Shown here in pieces: positions 8,006 to 15,991 of a stretch of 64,000 nucleotides of DNA. The notes under the pieces were generated by a model. The model ran no database searches. It was not told the DNA's origin and saw nothing but the letters and a program-made list of their open reading frames with translations. Position numbers and translations under genes: made by a program. The stretch's first letter is position 1. Each line of letters starts with the position of its first letter. Location of the stretch: positions 310,001 to 374,000 of the forward strand of contig CAMTUU010000002.1 of NCBI GenBank assembly GCA_947085045.1. The letters run 5' to 3'. This DNA comes from Pseudolysinimonas_A sp947085045 (GTDB lineage Bacteria > Actinomycetota > Actinomycetes > Actinomycetales > Microbacteriaceae).

Positions 8006-10807
8006 TCAGGCGAACGCCTCGATCGGCGGGCACGCGCAGACGAGGTTGCGGTCACCGTACGCCTGGTCGATGCGCCGCACCGGCGGCCAGTACTTCGCGC
8101 GGATCTGCCCGGGCGCCGGGTACACCGCCAGTTCGCGGTCGTACGGGTGGTCCCACGAACCCGTGATGACCGACTCCGCGGTGTGCGGGGCGTTCACGAG
8201 CGGGTTGTCGCCGCCGGGCCACTCCCCCGCGGCGACGGCATCCGCTTCGGCCTTGATCGCGATCATCGCGTCGATGAAGCGGTCGATCTCGGCGAGGTCT
8301 TCGCTCTCGGTCGGCTCCACCATGAGGGTGCCGGCCACCGGGAACGACATCGTCGGTGCGTGGAAGCCGTAGTCGATCAGCCGCTTGGCGACATCGTCCA
8401 CGGTGACCCCGGTGGCCTCGCGGAGCGGGCGCAGGTCGAGGATGCATTCGTGCGCGACGAGGCCGTTGTCGCCCGCGTAGAGCACCGGGAAGTGCGGCCG
8501 CAGCCGGGCGGCGATGTAGTTCGCCGACAGCACGGCGGCACCGGTGGCGGCGGTGAGCCCGTCGGGTCCCATCATCCGCACGTACGCCCACGAGATGGGC
8601 AGGATGCTCGGGCTGCCGTACGGCGCAGCGCTGATCGGGTTCGCGTCCCCGCGCGGCAGGTACGGCGCGAGGTGCGCCTTCGCCGCGACCGGTCCGACGC
8701 CGGGGCCGCCGCCGCCGTGCGGGATGCAGAACGTCTTGTGCAGGTTGAGGTGCGAGACGTCTCCCCCGATGTCGCCGAAGCGGGCGTAGCCGAGCAGCGC
8801 GTTGAGGTTGGCGCCGTCGATGTAGACCTGACCGCCCGCGTCGTGCACGGCCTGCGTGATCGCGCGGATCTCGTGCTCGTACACGCCGTGGGTCGACGGG
8901 TAGGTGACCATCAGCGCGGCGAGCTCCTCGGCATGCGCGGCGATCTTCGCGCGCAGGTCGCCGAGGTCGACGTTGCCCTCCTCGTCGCAGGCGACGACGA
9001 CGACCTTCATCCCGGCGAGCACGGCCGACGCCGCGTTGGTGCCGTGCGCCGACGACGGGATGAGGCACACGGTGCGGCTGGTGTCGCCGTTCGCGAGGTG
9101 GTAGCCGCGGATGGCGAGCAGCCCGGCGAGTTCACCCTGCGAGCCGGCGTTCGGCTGCAGCGAGACGGCGTCGTACCCGGTCAACTCGGCGAGCCAGCCC
9201 TCGAGCTGCCCGATCAGGTCGACGTAGCCGACGGTGTCGCTCTCCGGCGCGAACGGGTGCACGTCGGCGAACTCCGGCCAGGTGACGGCCGCCATCTCGG
9301 TCGCGGCGTTGAGCTTCATCGTGCACGAGCCGAGCGGGATCATGCCGCGGTCGAGCGCGTAGTCCTTGTCGGCGAGGTGCTTGAGGTAGCGCATCATCGT
9401 CGTCTCGGAACGGTGCGCCGAGAAGACCGGGTGCTCGAGGTACCGGCTCGTGCGCACCAGGTCCGGCGGCAGGTGCGAGATCCCGCCGTGGTCGGTCCAC
9501 CCGAACGAACGCTCCGTCGGACCGCCGAACGCCATCGCGACCTGGTGGATCTCGGTCATCGTCGTGGTCTCACCGACGGAGATCCCGACGGTGTCGGCAT
9601 CGACCCGGCGCAGCAGGATTCCGAGGTCGGCTGCGAAGGCGACGATTTCGTCGGCACGTCCGGGCACGATCGCGGTGATGGTGTCGAAGTACTGCGCGTG
9701 CTGGATCTCGACCCCGAGCTCGCCGAGGAAGGTCGCCAGCACCCCGGCCGCCGTCGCGACCTGATGGCCGATCTGCCTGAGCCCGGAGGCGCCGTGGTAG
9801 ACGGCGTACATCGAGGCCATCACGGCGAGCAACACCTGCGCGGTGCAGATGTTGCTCGTCGCCTTCTCGCGGCGGATGTGCTGCTCGCGCGTCTGCAGCG
9901 ACAGGCGGTAGGCCGGGTGGCCGGCGGCGTCGACCGAGACGCCGACGAGGCGGCCGGGCAATTGGCGCTCGAGTCCCGCACGCACGGCGAGGTAGCCGGC
10001 GTGCGGTCCGCCGAAGCCCATCGGCACGCCGAAACGCTGGCTGGTGCCCACGGCGACGTCGGCGCCGAGCTCTCCCGGGGAGGCGATCAGGGTGAGCGCG
10101 AGGAGGTCGGCGGCGACCACGGCCAGCCCGCCCTTCTCGTGCACGGCGGCGATGACGGCCCGCGGATCCCAGACCCGACCCGAAGCGCCGGGGTACTGGA
10201 TGAAGGCGCCGAACGCGTCGGGCAGGTCGCCCGTGAAGTCGGTGACCTCGATCGCGATGCCGAGCGGCTCGGCGCGGTGGGCGAGGAGACGCAGGGTCTG
10301 CGGCAGCGCATCGGCGTCGACGAGGAAGGTGTTCGACGCCGACCCCGAGGCACGGCGCGCGAGCAGCATGCCCTCGACGACCGCGGTGCCTTCATCCAGC
10401 ATCGAGGAGTTGGCGGTGTCGAGCCCGGTGAGGTCGGCGACCATCGTCTGGAAGTTGATCAGCGCCTCGAGCCGGCCCTGCGAGATCTCCGGCTGGTAGG
10501 GCGTGTACGCGGTGTACCAGGACGGGTTCTCGAGCACGTTCCGCTGGATGACCGCGGGCGTGATGGTGCCGGAGTAGCCGAGGCCGATCATGCTGTGCCG
10601 CACGCGGTTGCGACCGGCGAGCACGCGCAGCTCGGCGAGGGCCTCGCGCTCCGACCGGGCCGGCGGGAGGGACAGCGCGGCGGCGCGGATCCCCGACGGC
10701 ACCGCGGCATCCATGAGGTCGTCGACCGACGAGTACCCCACGGCCTGCAGCATGATCGCCTGGGTGGCGGCATCGGTGCCGATGTGACGGTCCGCGAACG
10801 TGGTCAT
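8006..10807 (-). CDS. gcvP: Glycine dehydrogenase (decarboxylating), P protein of the glycine cleavage system
   Basis: The 933-aa PLP enzyme decarboxylates glycine and passes the aminomethyl group to the lipoamide arm of GcvH. The PLP-binding lysine is K691 in NLHKTF, followed by the glycine-rich PHGGGGPG segment. The single chain contains both halves, as in homodimeric P proteins of this length. The start MTTFADRHIG at 10807 is chosen because its ATG overlaps the gcvH TGA (ATGA). The open frame extends further upstream, but only inside gcvH. It is the third gene of the riboswitch-controlled gcvT-gcvH-gcvP operon. Confidence 0.98.
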   Translation of the reverse strand: MTTFADRHIGTDAATQAIMLQAVGYSSVDDLMDAAVPSGIRAAALSLPPARSEREALAELRVLAGRNRVRHSMIGLGYSGTITPAVIQRNVLENPSWYTAYTPYQPEISQGRLEALINFQTMVADLTGLDTANSSMLDEGTAVVEGMLLARRASGSASNTFLVDADALPQTLRLLAHRAEPLGIAIEVTDFTGDLPDAFGAFIQYPGASGRVWDPRAVIAAVHEKGGLAVVAADLLALTLIASPGELGADVAVGTSQRFGVPMGFGGPHAGYLAVRAGLERQLPGRLVGVSVDAAGHPAYRLSLQTREQHIRREKATSNICTAQVLLAVMASMYAVYHGASGLRQIGHQVATAAGVLATFLGELGVEIQHAQYFDTITAIVPGRADEIVAFAADLGILLRRVDADTVGISVGETTTMTEIHQVAMAFGGPTERSFGWTDHGGISHLPPDLVRTSRYLEHPVFSAHRSETTMMRYLKHLADKDYALDRGMIPLGSCTMKLNAATEMAAVTWPEFADVHPFAPESDTVGYVDLIGQLEGWLAELTGYDAVSLQPNAGSQGELAGLLAIRGYHLANGDTSRTVCLIPSSAHGTNAASAVLAGMKVVVVACDEEGNVDLGDLRAKIAAHAEELAALMVTYPSTHGVYEHEIRAITQAVHDAGGQVYIDGANLNALLGYARFGDIGGDVSHLNLHKTFCIPHGGGGPGVGPVAAKAHLAPYLPRGDANPISAAPYGSPSILPISWAYVRMMGPDGLTAATGAAVLSANYIAARLRPHFPVLYAGDNGLVAHECILDLRPLREATGVTVDDVAKRLIDYGFHAPTMSFPVAGTLMVEPTESEDLAEIDRFIDAMIAIKAEADAVAAGEWPGGDNPLVNAPHTAESVITGSWDHPYDRELAVYPAPGQIRAKYWPPVRRIDQAYGDRNLVCACPPIEAFA

Positions 10808-11166
10808 CCCTGCGTCAGCTCCTCGTACTCGGCGGCGGTCAGCAGCTCGGGCAGCTCGGTGAAGCGCACCTTGATGAGCCACGCGGCTCCCATCGGGTCG
10901 CCGTTCACCATCGCGGGATCGGCGACCACCGCCTCATTGCGCTCGACGACCTCGCCGTCGACGGGAGCGAACAGCTCCCCCACCGACTTCGTCGACTCGA
11001 TCTCGCCGACCACACGGCCCGCGGCGACCGAGGCGCCGACGGCCGGCAGGTCGACGTAGACCACGTCGCCGAGCTTGTCGGCCGCGTAGGAGGTGATGCC
11101 GACCGTCGCGACGTCACCGTCGACAGTGATCCATTCGTGGTCCTTGGTGTAGTGCCTGTCGGTCAT
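10804..11166 (-). CDS. gcvH: Glycine cleavage system H protein
   Basis: The 120-aa lipoyl carrier shuttles the aminomethyl intermediate between the P and T proteins. The lipoylation site is K60 in GEIESTKSVGEL, and the flanking hammerhead fold sequence is standard for the family. The ATG at 11166 overlaps the gcvT stop (ATGA), and its own stop overlaps the gcvP start, so all three genes are translationally coupled. Confidence 0.98.
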   Translation of the reverse strand: MTDRHYTKDHEWITVDGDVATVGITSYAADKLGDVVYVDLPAVGASVAAGRVVGEIESTKSVGELFAPVDGEVVERNEAVVADPAMVNGDPMGAAWLIKVRFTELPELLTAAEYEELTQG

Positions 11167-12224
11167 GAGAGCGCCTTTCGCGAATAGAAGGGAAGGGGCA
11201 CGACACGGGCGGGGATCGCCGTGCCGCGGACATCCAGAGCCAGTACGGTGCCGATCGCCGACGCGTCGGCATCGACGTACGCCATCGCGATCGGGATGCC
11301 GAGGGTCGGCGACAGCGCCCCGCTCGTCACCTCGCCGATCACCTCGCCGTCGCGCAGCACCGGGTACCCGGCCCGGCCCGCGCGCTTGCCCTCGGCCGCG
11401 AGCCCGACCAGCACGCGCGCCCCGGGGGTGGCTTCCGACGAGATGCGACCCAGGCCGGCCTCGACCGGCCGGGTGGTGCGGGTGAGTTCGTGACCGTACA
11501 GCGGCATCCCGGCCTCGAGGCGCAGGGTGTCGCGGGCCGCGAGGCCGCACGGCACGGCCCCCGCCGCCACGAGGTCGTTCCACAGAGCGGGGGCGGCGGA
11601 TGCGTCGAGGTACAGCTCGAACCCGTCCTCGCCGGTGTACCCGGTGCGGGCGACGAGCACCGGCGTCTCGCCGTGGGTCGCCTCGGCGATGGCGTAGTAC
11701 CTCAGGTCGGTGGGCAGCCCGAGCGCCTCGACGATCCCGGCCGCGGCCGGACCCTGGATCGCGATCAGAGCGCAGGTCTGCGTCTCGTCGTCGATCGTCA
11801 CGTCGAAATCGGCCCGGCGGTGGGCGAGAGCCGCGTCGACGACGCCGTGGTTGGCAGCGTTGGCGACGACCCAGAATCGCTGGTCGCCGAGCCGGTAGAC
11901 GACGAGATCGTCGAGGATGCCGCCGTCCTCCGCCAGCAGCAGCGAGTACTTGGCCCGGCCGACCGCGATCGCCGACGCCTGCCCGGCGAGCGCCGCGTCG
12001 AGGAACGCCGAGGCATGCGTGCCGCCGACGAGGAACTCGGCCATGTGGCTCAGGTCGAAGAGTCCCGCGGCGGCGCGCACGGTCTCGTGCTCGGCGAGGT
12101 CGGAGCCGTAGCGCACCGGCATCTTCCAGCCGGCGAAGTCGGTGAACGACGCACCCGCGGCGACGTGCACGGCGTCGAGCGGTGAGAGTCGGGATAGATC
12201 GTCTGAGGACACGGAGTTCTCCAT
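11163..12224 (-). CDS. gcvT: Aminomethyltransferase, T protein of the glycine cleavage system
   Basis: The protein transfers the methylene group to tetrahydrofolate and releases ammonia. It shows the GcvT N-terminal folate-binding pattern (FTDFAGWKMPVRYGS; DLSHMAEF) and the C-terminal beta-barrel GEVTSGALSPTLG. The open frame continues into the riboswitch but cannot be coding there. The start is either ATG 12224 (353 aa) or GTG 12212 (349 aa). The GTG has GGAG placed 6 nt before it, inside the ATG GAG AAC reading, and may be the better start. First gene of the operon. Confidence 0.96.
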   Translation of the reverse strand: MENSVSSDDLSRLSPLDAVHVAAGASFTDFAGWKMPVRYGSDLAEHETVRAAAGLFDLSHMAEFLVGGTHASAFLDAALAGQASAIAVGRAKYSLLLAEDGGILDDLVVYRLGDQRFWVVANAANHGVVDAALAHRRADFDVTIDDETQTCALIAIQGPAAAGIVEALGLPTDLRYYAIAEATHGETPVLVARTGYTGEDGFELYLDASAAPALWNDLVAAGAVPCGLAARDTLRLEAGMPLYGHELTRTTRPVEAGLGRISSEATPGARVLVGLAAEGKRAGRAGYPVLRDGEVIGEVTSGALSPTLGIPIAMAYVDADASAIGTVLALDVRGTAIPARVVPLPFYSRKALS

Positions 12225-12247
12225 CGATACGAGTGGTGAGAACTCCC

Positions 12248-12443
12248 CCTCTGTCATGGTGCCTGAGAGTTTCGCGACCTGGCCTGTCGAACAGACGGCG
12301 GGGGGTGCTTTCACCGACGGCGGCTCCCCGGTTTCGGGAGCTCTTTCCAGAGTGACCTGCGAGATGCGGTACGTGTACCTGAGAGATTGGCGGGGAGGCT
12401 TGCTCCTTCGGTGCCCGGCAGCTATCGCTGGGCTCTCCCGCAT
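12248..12443 (-). promoter_or_regulatory. Tandem glycine riboswitch upstream of gcvT
   Basis: Read on the minus strand, two consecutive aptamers share the glycine-riboswitch core. Aptamer 1 (about 12443-12366) has GGGAGAG, then CCGAAGGAGCAA and AATCTCTCAGGTAC. Aptamer 2 (about 12353-12249) has GGAAAGAG, then GGTGAAAGCACC and AACTCTCAGGCACC, closing with the CTCTG/CAGAG stem. The array sits directly before gcvT, where glycine normally switches expression on. The upstream -10 candidate is TAGGCT at 12475-12480 (minus strand). The 12225-12569 interval contains this element, its promoter and no gene. Confidence 0.97.
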
Positions 12444-12474
12444 CCCGTGCGGCCCGATCTTCGATTGTGGGGAC

Positions 12475-12480
12475 AGCCTA
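12475..12480 (-). promoter_or_regulatory. Candidate -10 of the riboswitch-gcvTHP transcript
   Basis: TAGGCT on the minus strand ends 31 nt before the first aptamer stem, which is suitable spacing for a transcript starting near 12468. No convincing -35 is visible. Confidence 0.5.
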
Positions 12481-12569
12481 GTCCCGCACCTCCCGTCGGG
12501 CTACGGGGCGCGCGCGATCGCGGGAGGCGACGTGCCGGGAGGCCCGGTTGTTCGACGACGGCTGCGGGC

Positions 12570-12710
12570 TCAATCCTCGTCGCGCGTGTTGCGGAAGTAG
12601 CGCACGGCCTGCCAGAGCAGCACGACGAACACCGCGGCCCCGGCGGCGATGAACAGGATGCTGACCCACGCGGGAGTGCCCTCGGGCACCGGGATGGGGT
12701 AGAGCTTCAT
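12570..12710 (-). CDS. 46-aa single-pass membrane protein
   Basis: A short open frame begins MKLYPIPVPEGTPAW and continues into one strongly hydrophobic helix (about residues 16-35), then ends in a charged tail, YFRNTRDED. TAGGCT at 12717-12722 lies 6 nt before the ATG, the same leaderless layout as many genes here. The protein has coding-like composition and a clear helix with positive and acidic flanks. No family is recognised, and it would be missed by length cut-offs. Confidence 0.65.
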   Translation of the reverse strand: MKLYPIPVPEGTPAWVSILFIAAGAAVFVVLLWQAVRYFRNTRDED

Positions 12711-12874
12711 GGCGGAAGCCTAGATCGCCGACTCGGGCATGCGTCGACCGAGCGGGATGCACCGCCCTCGAGTCAATCGCCGCCGCCGAGCTGATCATCG
12801 ACGCCCGGCTCATCCCCGCACCCGCGCCACTCGTCTCAGGCGCGCAAGATGCGACCGATGCTCACCCCGCTGCG

Positions 12875-13663
12875 TCAGTAGGTGACGATGCCCGGGGTGC
12901 CGCCGCCGGCATCCACGGCGCCGCCGGTGATCGCGACACTTCGCGGCGAGGCGAGGAACGCGATCACGTCGGCGAGCTCGTCGGCCGTGACGATGCGGCC
13001 GATGATGTTTCTCGCCATCGCCCGCTCGACGTCGGCCCGGCTCTCGCCGCCCGCGACCCGGGCGTCGACGCGCTCCTGCACGGCGTCGGTCAGGGTGGCA
13101 CCGGGGTGCACGACCGAGACGTCCACACCGAGCGGACCGAGTTCGTCGGCGAGGTTCTTGGTGATCGCGGCGACGCTGATGTTGCGCACCGTCTGACCGA
13201 CCGACCCCGACCGTCGTGCGCCGAGGCCGCTGATGTTGATGATGCGGCCCCAGCCGTTCGCGACCAGGTGCGGGGCGACCGCGCGCGCCGAGCGCAGGTA
13301 GCCGAGCACCTTCTCCTCGAACTCCTCGCGCATCGCGTCGTCGCTCGTCTGCGAGGCGACGGTGTTCTTCGCCGCGCTCCACGGCGCTGCCGCGGTGTTC
13401 ACCAGGATGTCGACGCCGCCCATCGTGTCGACCGCCGCCGCGACACCGGCCTGCACCGAGGCGTCGTCGCGGGAGTCGATGACGACGCCGTGCACGGTGC
13501 CGCCGGTCTCGGCCGCGAGTTCGGCGGCGATCGCCGCGACGTCGTGGCGGGCCGCGACCGTGACGACGGCGCCCTCACGCAGGAGGGCGCCGGCGGCCGC
13601 ACGACCGATGCCCTTCGTGCCGCCGAGGATGATCGCGCGCGTGCCGGTCAACTGCAGGTCCAT
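12875..13663 (-). CDS. Short-chain dehydrogenase/reductase-like protein lacking the YxxxK motif
   Basis: The 262-aa Rossmann protein has GGTKGIG (residues 14-20) for nucleotide binding and the SDR-like segments NTAAAP and SGLG (S145). Where an SDR normally has Tyr at Ser+13 and Lys at Ser+17, this protein reads GQTVRNIS, with no Tyr or Lys. Classical oxidoreductase activity is therefore doubtful; it may bind NAD(P) only or use other residues. ATG 13663 is chosen (TAGCGT lies 7 nt upstream); ATG 13681 is also in frame. It is divergent from the monooxygenase, with 29 bp between the starts. Confidence 0.85.
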   Translation of the reverse strand: MDLQLTGTRAIILGGTKGIGRAAAGALLREGAVVTVAARHDVAAIAAELAAETGGTVHGVVIDSRDDASVQAGVAAAVDTMGGVDILVNTAAAPWSAAKNTVASQTSDDAMREEFEEKVLGYLRSARAVAPHLVANGWGRIINISGLGARRSGSVGQTVRNISVAAITKNLADELGPLGVDVSVVHPGATLTDAVQERVDARVAGGESRADVERAMARNIIGRIVTADELADVIAFLASPRSVAITGGAVDAGGGTPGIVTY

Positions 13664-13670
13664 GGTCTCC

Positions 13671-13686
13671 ACGCTAGCCATAGGGT
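13671..13686. promoter_or_regulatory. Back-to-back leaderless promoter elements
   Basis: In the 29-bp gap between two divergent starts, TAGCGT (minus strand, 13671-13676) precedes the SDR-like gene by 7 nt. TAGGGT (plus strand, 13681-13686) precedes the monooxygenase GTG by 6 nt. The two promoters must overlap, so transcription of the two genes may be mutually exclusive. Confidence 0.6.
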
Positions 13687-13692
13687 GATGCC

Positions 13693-14835
13693 GTGAGCGT
13701 TGAAGCCCTCCCCGCGCGTACGCCCGCGGTCGTGATCGGCGCGGGGCCCGGCGGGCTTGCCGCAGCCGCCGAACTCGAACGCGTCGGTGTCGAGACGATC
13801 GTGCTCGACAAAGCCGACCGGGTTGGGTCGAGTTGGGCCGGGCATTACGACCGCTTGCACCTGCACACCTCGCGCGGACTCTCCGGACTGCCGGGCTACC
13901 GCATCCCGCGCCGCTACGGCCGCTGGGTCGCCCGCGACGACGTGCTGCGCTACCTCGCCGAGTACGCCGACCTGCACGCCCTCGACGTGCGACTCGGCGT
14001 CACCGCGACGTCGGTCGAGCGCGCCGAGGACGGCTGGCGGATCGTCACCGACGCCGGCACGATCGAGACCGACACCGTCGTCGTCGCCACCGGCTACAAC
14101 CACAGCCCCAAGATGTCGGACTGGCCGGGACTCGACGACTACACCGGCACGGCCGTGCATTCGAGCGCCTACAAGAACCCGCAGGCGCTCGGCGCCGAGA
14201 ACGTGCTCGTCGTCGGGCCCGGCAACAGCGGCGCCGAGATCGCGGCCGACCTCGCCGACGCGGGCGTCACCGTGTCACTCGCGATGCGCACACCCCCGAA
14301 CATCGTGCTGCGGGCGGTCGCCGGCATCCCGGGTCAGGCGCTCATCCTGTCGATGTCGCCGTTCCCGCTGAAGGTGCAGGATGCCCTCGCCGGCGGCATG
14401 CAGCGCGTCGCCGTCGGCAACCTGACCAAGTACGGCATCCCGAAGGCGCCGCGCGGCATCGCCACCCAGCAGGCGCGCGACGACGTCACGCCGACGCTGG
14501 ACGTCGGGCTGCTGCGCGCGCTCAAGGCCGGAAAGGTGACGGTGGTCGCCGCGGTCGAGCGGTTCACGACGGATGCCGTGGTGCTCGCCGACGGCACGTC
14601 GCTGCACCCCGATGCGGTGGTGCTCGCGACCGGGTTCTCGCGGGGTCTCGAGCCGCTCGTCGGCGACCTCGGCGTGCTCGCCCCGAAGGGCCGCCCGCTG
14701 GTCAACGGGGATGCGCAGCTCGCCGCGCATCCGGGACTCTTCTTCCTGGGCTACTCGAATCCGCTGACCGGCAACCTCCGCCAGCTCGGGATCGACGCCA
14801 CCAAGATCGCGAAGGTCGTGTCGAAGGGGCGGTAG
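13693..14835 (+). CDS. Flavin-containing monooxygenase-like NAD(P)/FAD oxidoreductase
   Basis: The 380-aa two-dinucleotide-fold flavoprotein has the FAD motif GAGPGGLAA near residues 16-24, the NADPH motif VVGPGNSGAE near residue 177 and the ATGY/ATGF motifs of class B-type flavin monooxygenases (VVVATGYNHSP; VVLATGFSRG). Length and order match actinobacterial YUC/FMO-like oxidases. The GTG at 13693 has no ribosome site and is preceded by TAGGGT. The substrate is unknown. Confidence 0.88.
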   Translation: MSVEALPARTPAVVIGAGPGGLAAAAELERVGVETIVLDKADRVGSSWAGHYDRLHLHTSRGLSGLPGYRIPRRYGRWVARDDVLRYLAEYADLHALDVRLGVTATSVERAEDGWRIVTDAGTIETDTVVVATGYNHSPKMSDWPGLDDYTGTAVHSSAYKNPQALGAENVLVVGPGNSGAEIAADLADAGVTVSLAMRTPPNIVLRAVAGIPGQALILSMSPFPLKVQDALAGGMQRVAVGNLTKYGIPKAPRGIATQQARDDVTPTLDVGLLRALKAGKVTVVAAVERFTTDAVVLADGTSLHPDAVVLATGFSRGLEPLVGDLGVLAPKGRPLVNGDAQLAAHPGLFFLGYSNPLTGNLRQLGIDATKIAKVVSKGR

Positions 14836-14836
14836 C

Positions 14837-15391
14837 TCACGACGAGGCGTCGGCCGCCGCCTGACGCAGGTCGCCGGCGACGAGGTCGAACGGGTCCATC
14901 GACCGCTCGGCCCGCGCCATCGCGACGGCCCCCTCGGTCGCGGCGATCAGCGTCGCGGCGAAGGCGGCGGCGCGGCCGGCATCCATTCCGCCCTGCTCGA
15001 GAAGCCGGGCAAGCTGCGCGCGCCAGGCGTGGAACACGGCGGCGGTGCGGTCGAGCAGCGCGGGGTCGTCGGTCGCGACGGTGACGGCGAGCACGGCGCA
15101 GCCGAGCCGGAATCCGGCACGGTCGAGCAGCGTGCGCCAGAGCCCGAGGAAGGTGTCGACGACCTCGACGGCGGAGCGTCCTGCGGTGCCCTCCATCACG
15201 GCGAGCGCCGACTCGCCCGCGCGGTCGACCGCGAGCCCGACGAGCTGATCCTTGCCCTCGGGGAAGTGGTGGTAGATCGAGCCGCGCGGGGCGCCGGTGC
15301 GGGCGAGCACCTCGCTGAACGAGGTCTCCTGCAGGCCCTTCTCGGCGAGCAGCAGGCGCGCGCCGTCGATCATCAGGTCGCGTGTTCCCAT
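14837..15391 (-). CDS. TetR/AcrR-family transcriptional repressor
   Basis: The 184-aa regulator has an N-terminal TetR helix-turn-helix: DGARLLLAEKGLQETSFSE, then TGAPRGSIYHHFPEGKDQL. The start MGTRDLMIDG at 15391 is preferred because GGGGAG lies 7 nt upstream; an in-frame ATG at 15430 would fall over the operator. It is divergent from a tautomerase gene, and two palindromes between the genes are likely its operators, giving autoregulation and control of the neighbour. It converges tail to tail on the monooxygenase gene. Confidence 0.93.
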   Translation of the reverse strand: MGTRDLMIDGARLLLAEKGLQETSFSEVLARTGAPRGSIYHHFPEGKDQLVGLAVDRAGESALAVMEGTAGRSAVEVVDTFLGLWRTLLDRAGFRLGCAVLAVTVATDDPALLDRTAAVFHAWRAQLARLLEQGGMDAGRAAAFAATLIAATEGAVAMARAERSMDPFDLVAGDLRQAAADASS

Positions 15392-15405
15392 GTTCTCCCC
15401 TTGAC

Positions 15406-15421
15406 TATGACGCTCGTCATA
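15406..15421. promoter_or_regulatory. Palindromic operator 1 (TetR site)
   Basis: TATGACG-CT-CGTCATA is a perfect 7-bp inverted repeat with a 2-nt centre, located 15 bp before the TetR gene start. Its sequence is shared with operator 2 downstream. Confidence 0.8.
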
Positions 15422-15443
15422 ACGCATCATCGGATGGCGTCAT

Positions 15444-15459
15444 TATGACGCTCATCATA
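15444..15459. promoter_or_regulatory. Palindromic operator 2 (TetR site)
   Basis: TATGACG-CT-CATCATA repeats operator 1 with one mismatch, 38 bp away centre to centre and 17 bp before the tautomerase start. The paired sites suggest two repressor dimers controlling both divergent promoters. Confidence 0.75.
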
Positions 15460-15475
15460 GTTCAGGAGATCTCCC

Positions 15476-15904
15476 ATGCCCATGATCGACGCCTACGCCC
15501 CCGCGGGTCTCATCGCCGACCCGCACGCCCTCGCCGCCGCACTCGCGACCGCCGTGATGGAGATCGAGGAAGTGCCGCCGATCGGGATGTTCCGCGAGAA
15601 CACCGCCGCGTTCGTGCACGAGCTGCCCGCGGCATCCATCTCCGACGTGAACGGCTCGAGCGACCACGTGCGCGTGCAGGTGCTCACCAACGCCGGGGCG
15701 CTCGACCGCGACACGCAGCTCGCCGTCGTGTCGCGGCTCACCGCCCTCGTCGCCGAGGCCGCCGGCGACCCGACGCTCGCCGAGCGCACCTGGGTGCTGC
15801 TGACCGAGGCCGTCCCGGGCGGCTGGGGGCTCTGGGGCCACGCGCACACGAATGACGAGATCGTCGCCGAGGCCCGCACCCGCATCGCCGCCGCTCAGTC
15901 CTGA
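15476..15904 (+). CDS. Tautomerase-family protein
   Basis: The 142-aa protein begins Met-Pro, leaving Pro at the mature N-terminus as required for the catalytic base of 4-oxalocrotonate-tautomerase/MIF-type enzymes. The two-lobed pattern (VRVQVLTNAGALDRD; RTWVLLTEAVPGGWGLWGHAHT) resembles actinobacterial tautomerases that sit beside TetR genes. AGGAG lies 9 nt before the ATG. It is predicted to be derepressed when the divergent TetR protein binds its ligand. The substrate is unknown. Confidence 0.85.
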   Translation: MPMIDAYAPAGLIADPHALAAALATAVMEIEEVPPIGMFRENTAAFVHELPAASISDVNGSSDHVRVQVLTNAGALDRDTQLAVVSRLTALVAEAAGDPTLAERTWVLLTEAVPGGWGLWGHAHTNDEIVAEARTRIAAAQS

Positions 15905-15991
15905 GACGGATGCCGGGGTCGTCTGCTCGGGCGACCCCGGTCACGCTCCCGCCCGACGCGACGGCGGGATGCCACGGGCGAGCATCGGAGC

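Noticed and set aside
7736..11059. 1107-aa plus-strand open frame opposite the gcv genes
   Set aside because: It is a GC-rich shadow frame: highly Arg/Asp/Val/Gly-biased, no known domain, and opposite the clear gcvP and gcvH genes.
12225..12443. N-terminal extension of gcvT to 12443
   Set aside because: The extension falls in the riboswitch; the family N-terminus begins near the ATG/GTG at 12224/12212.
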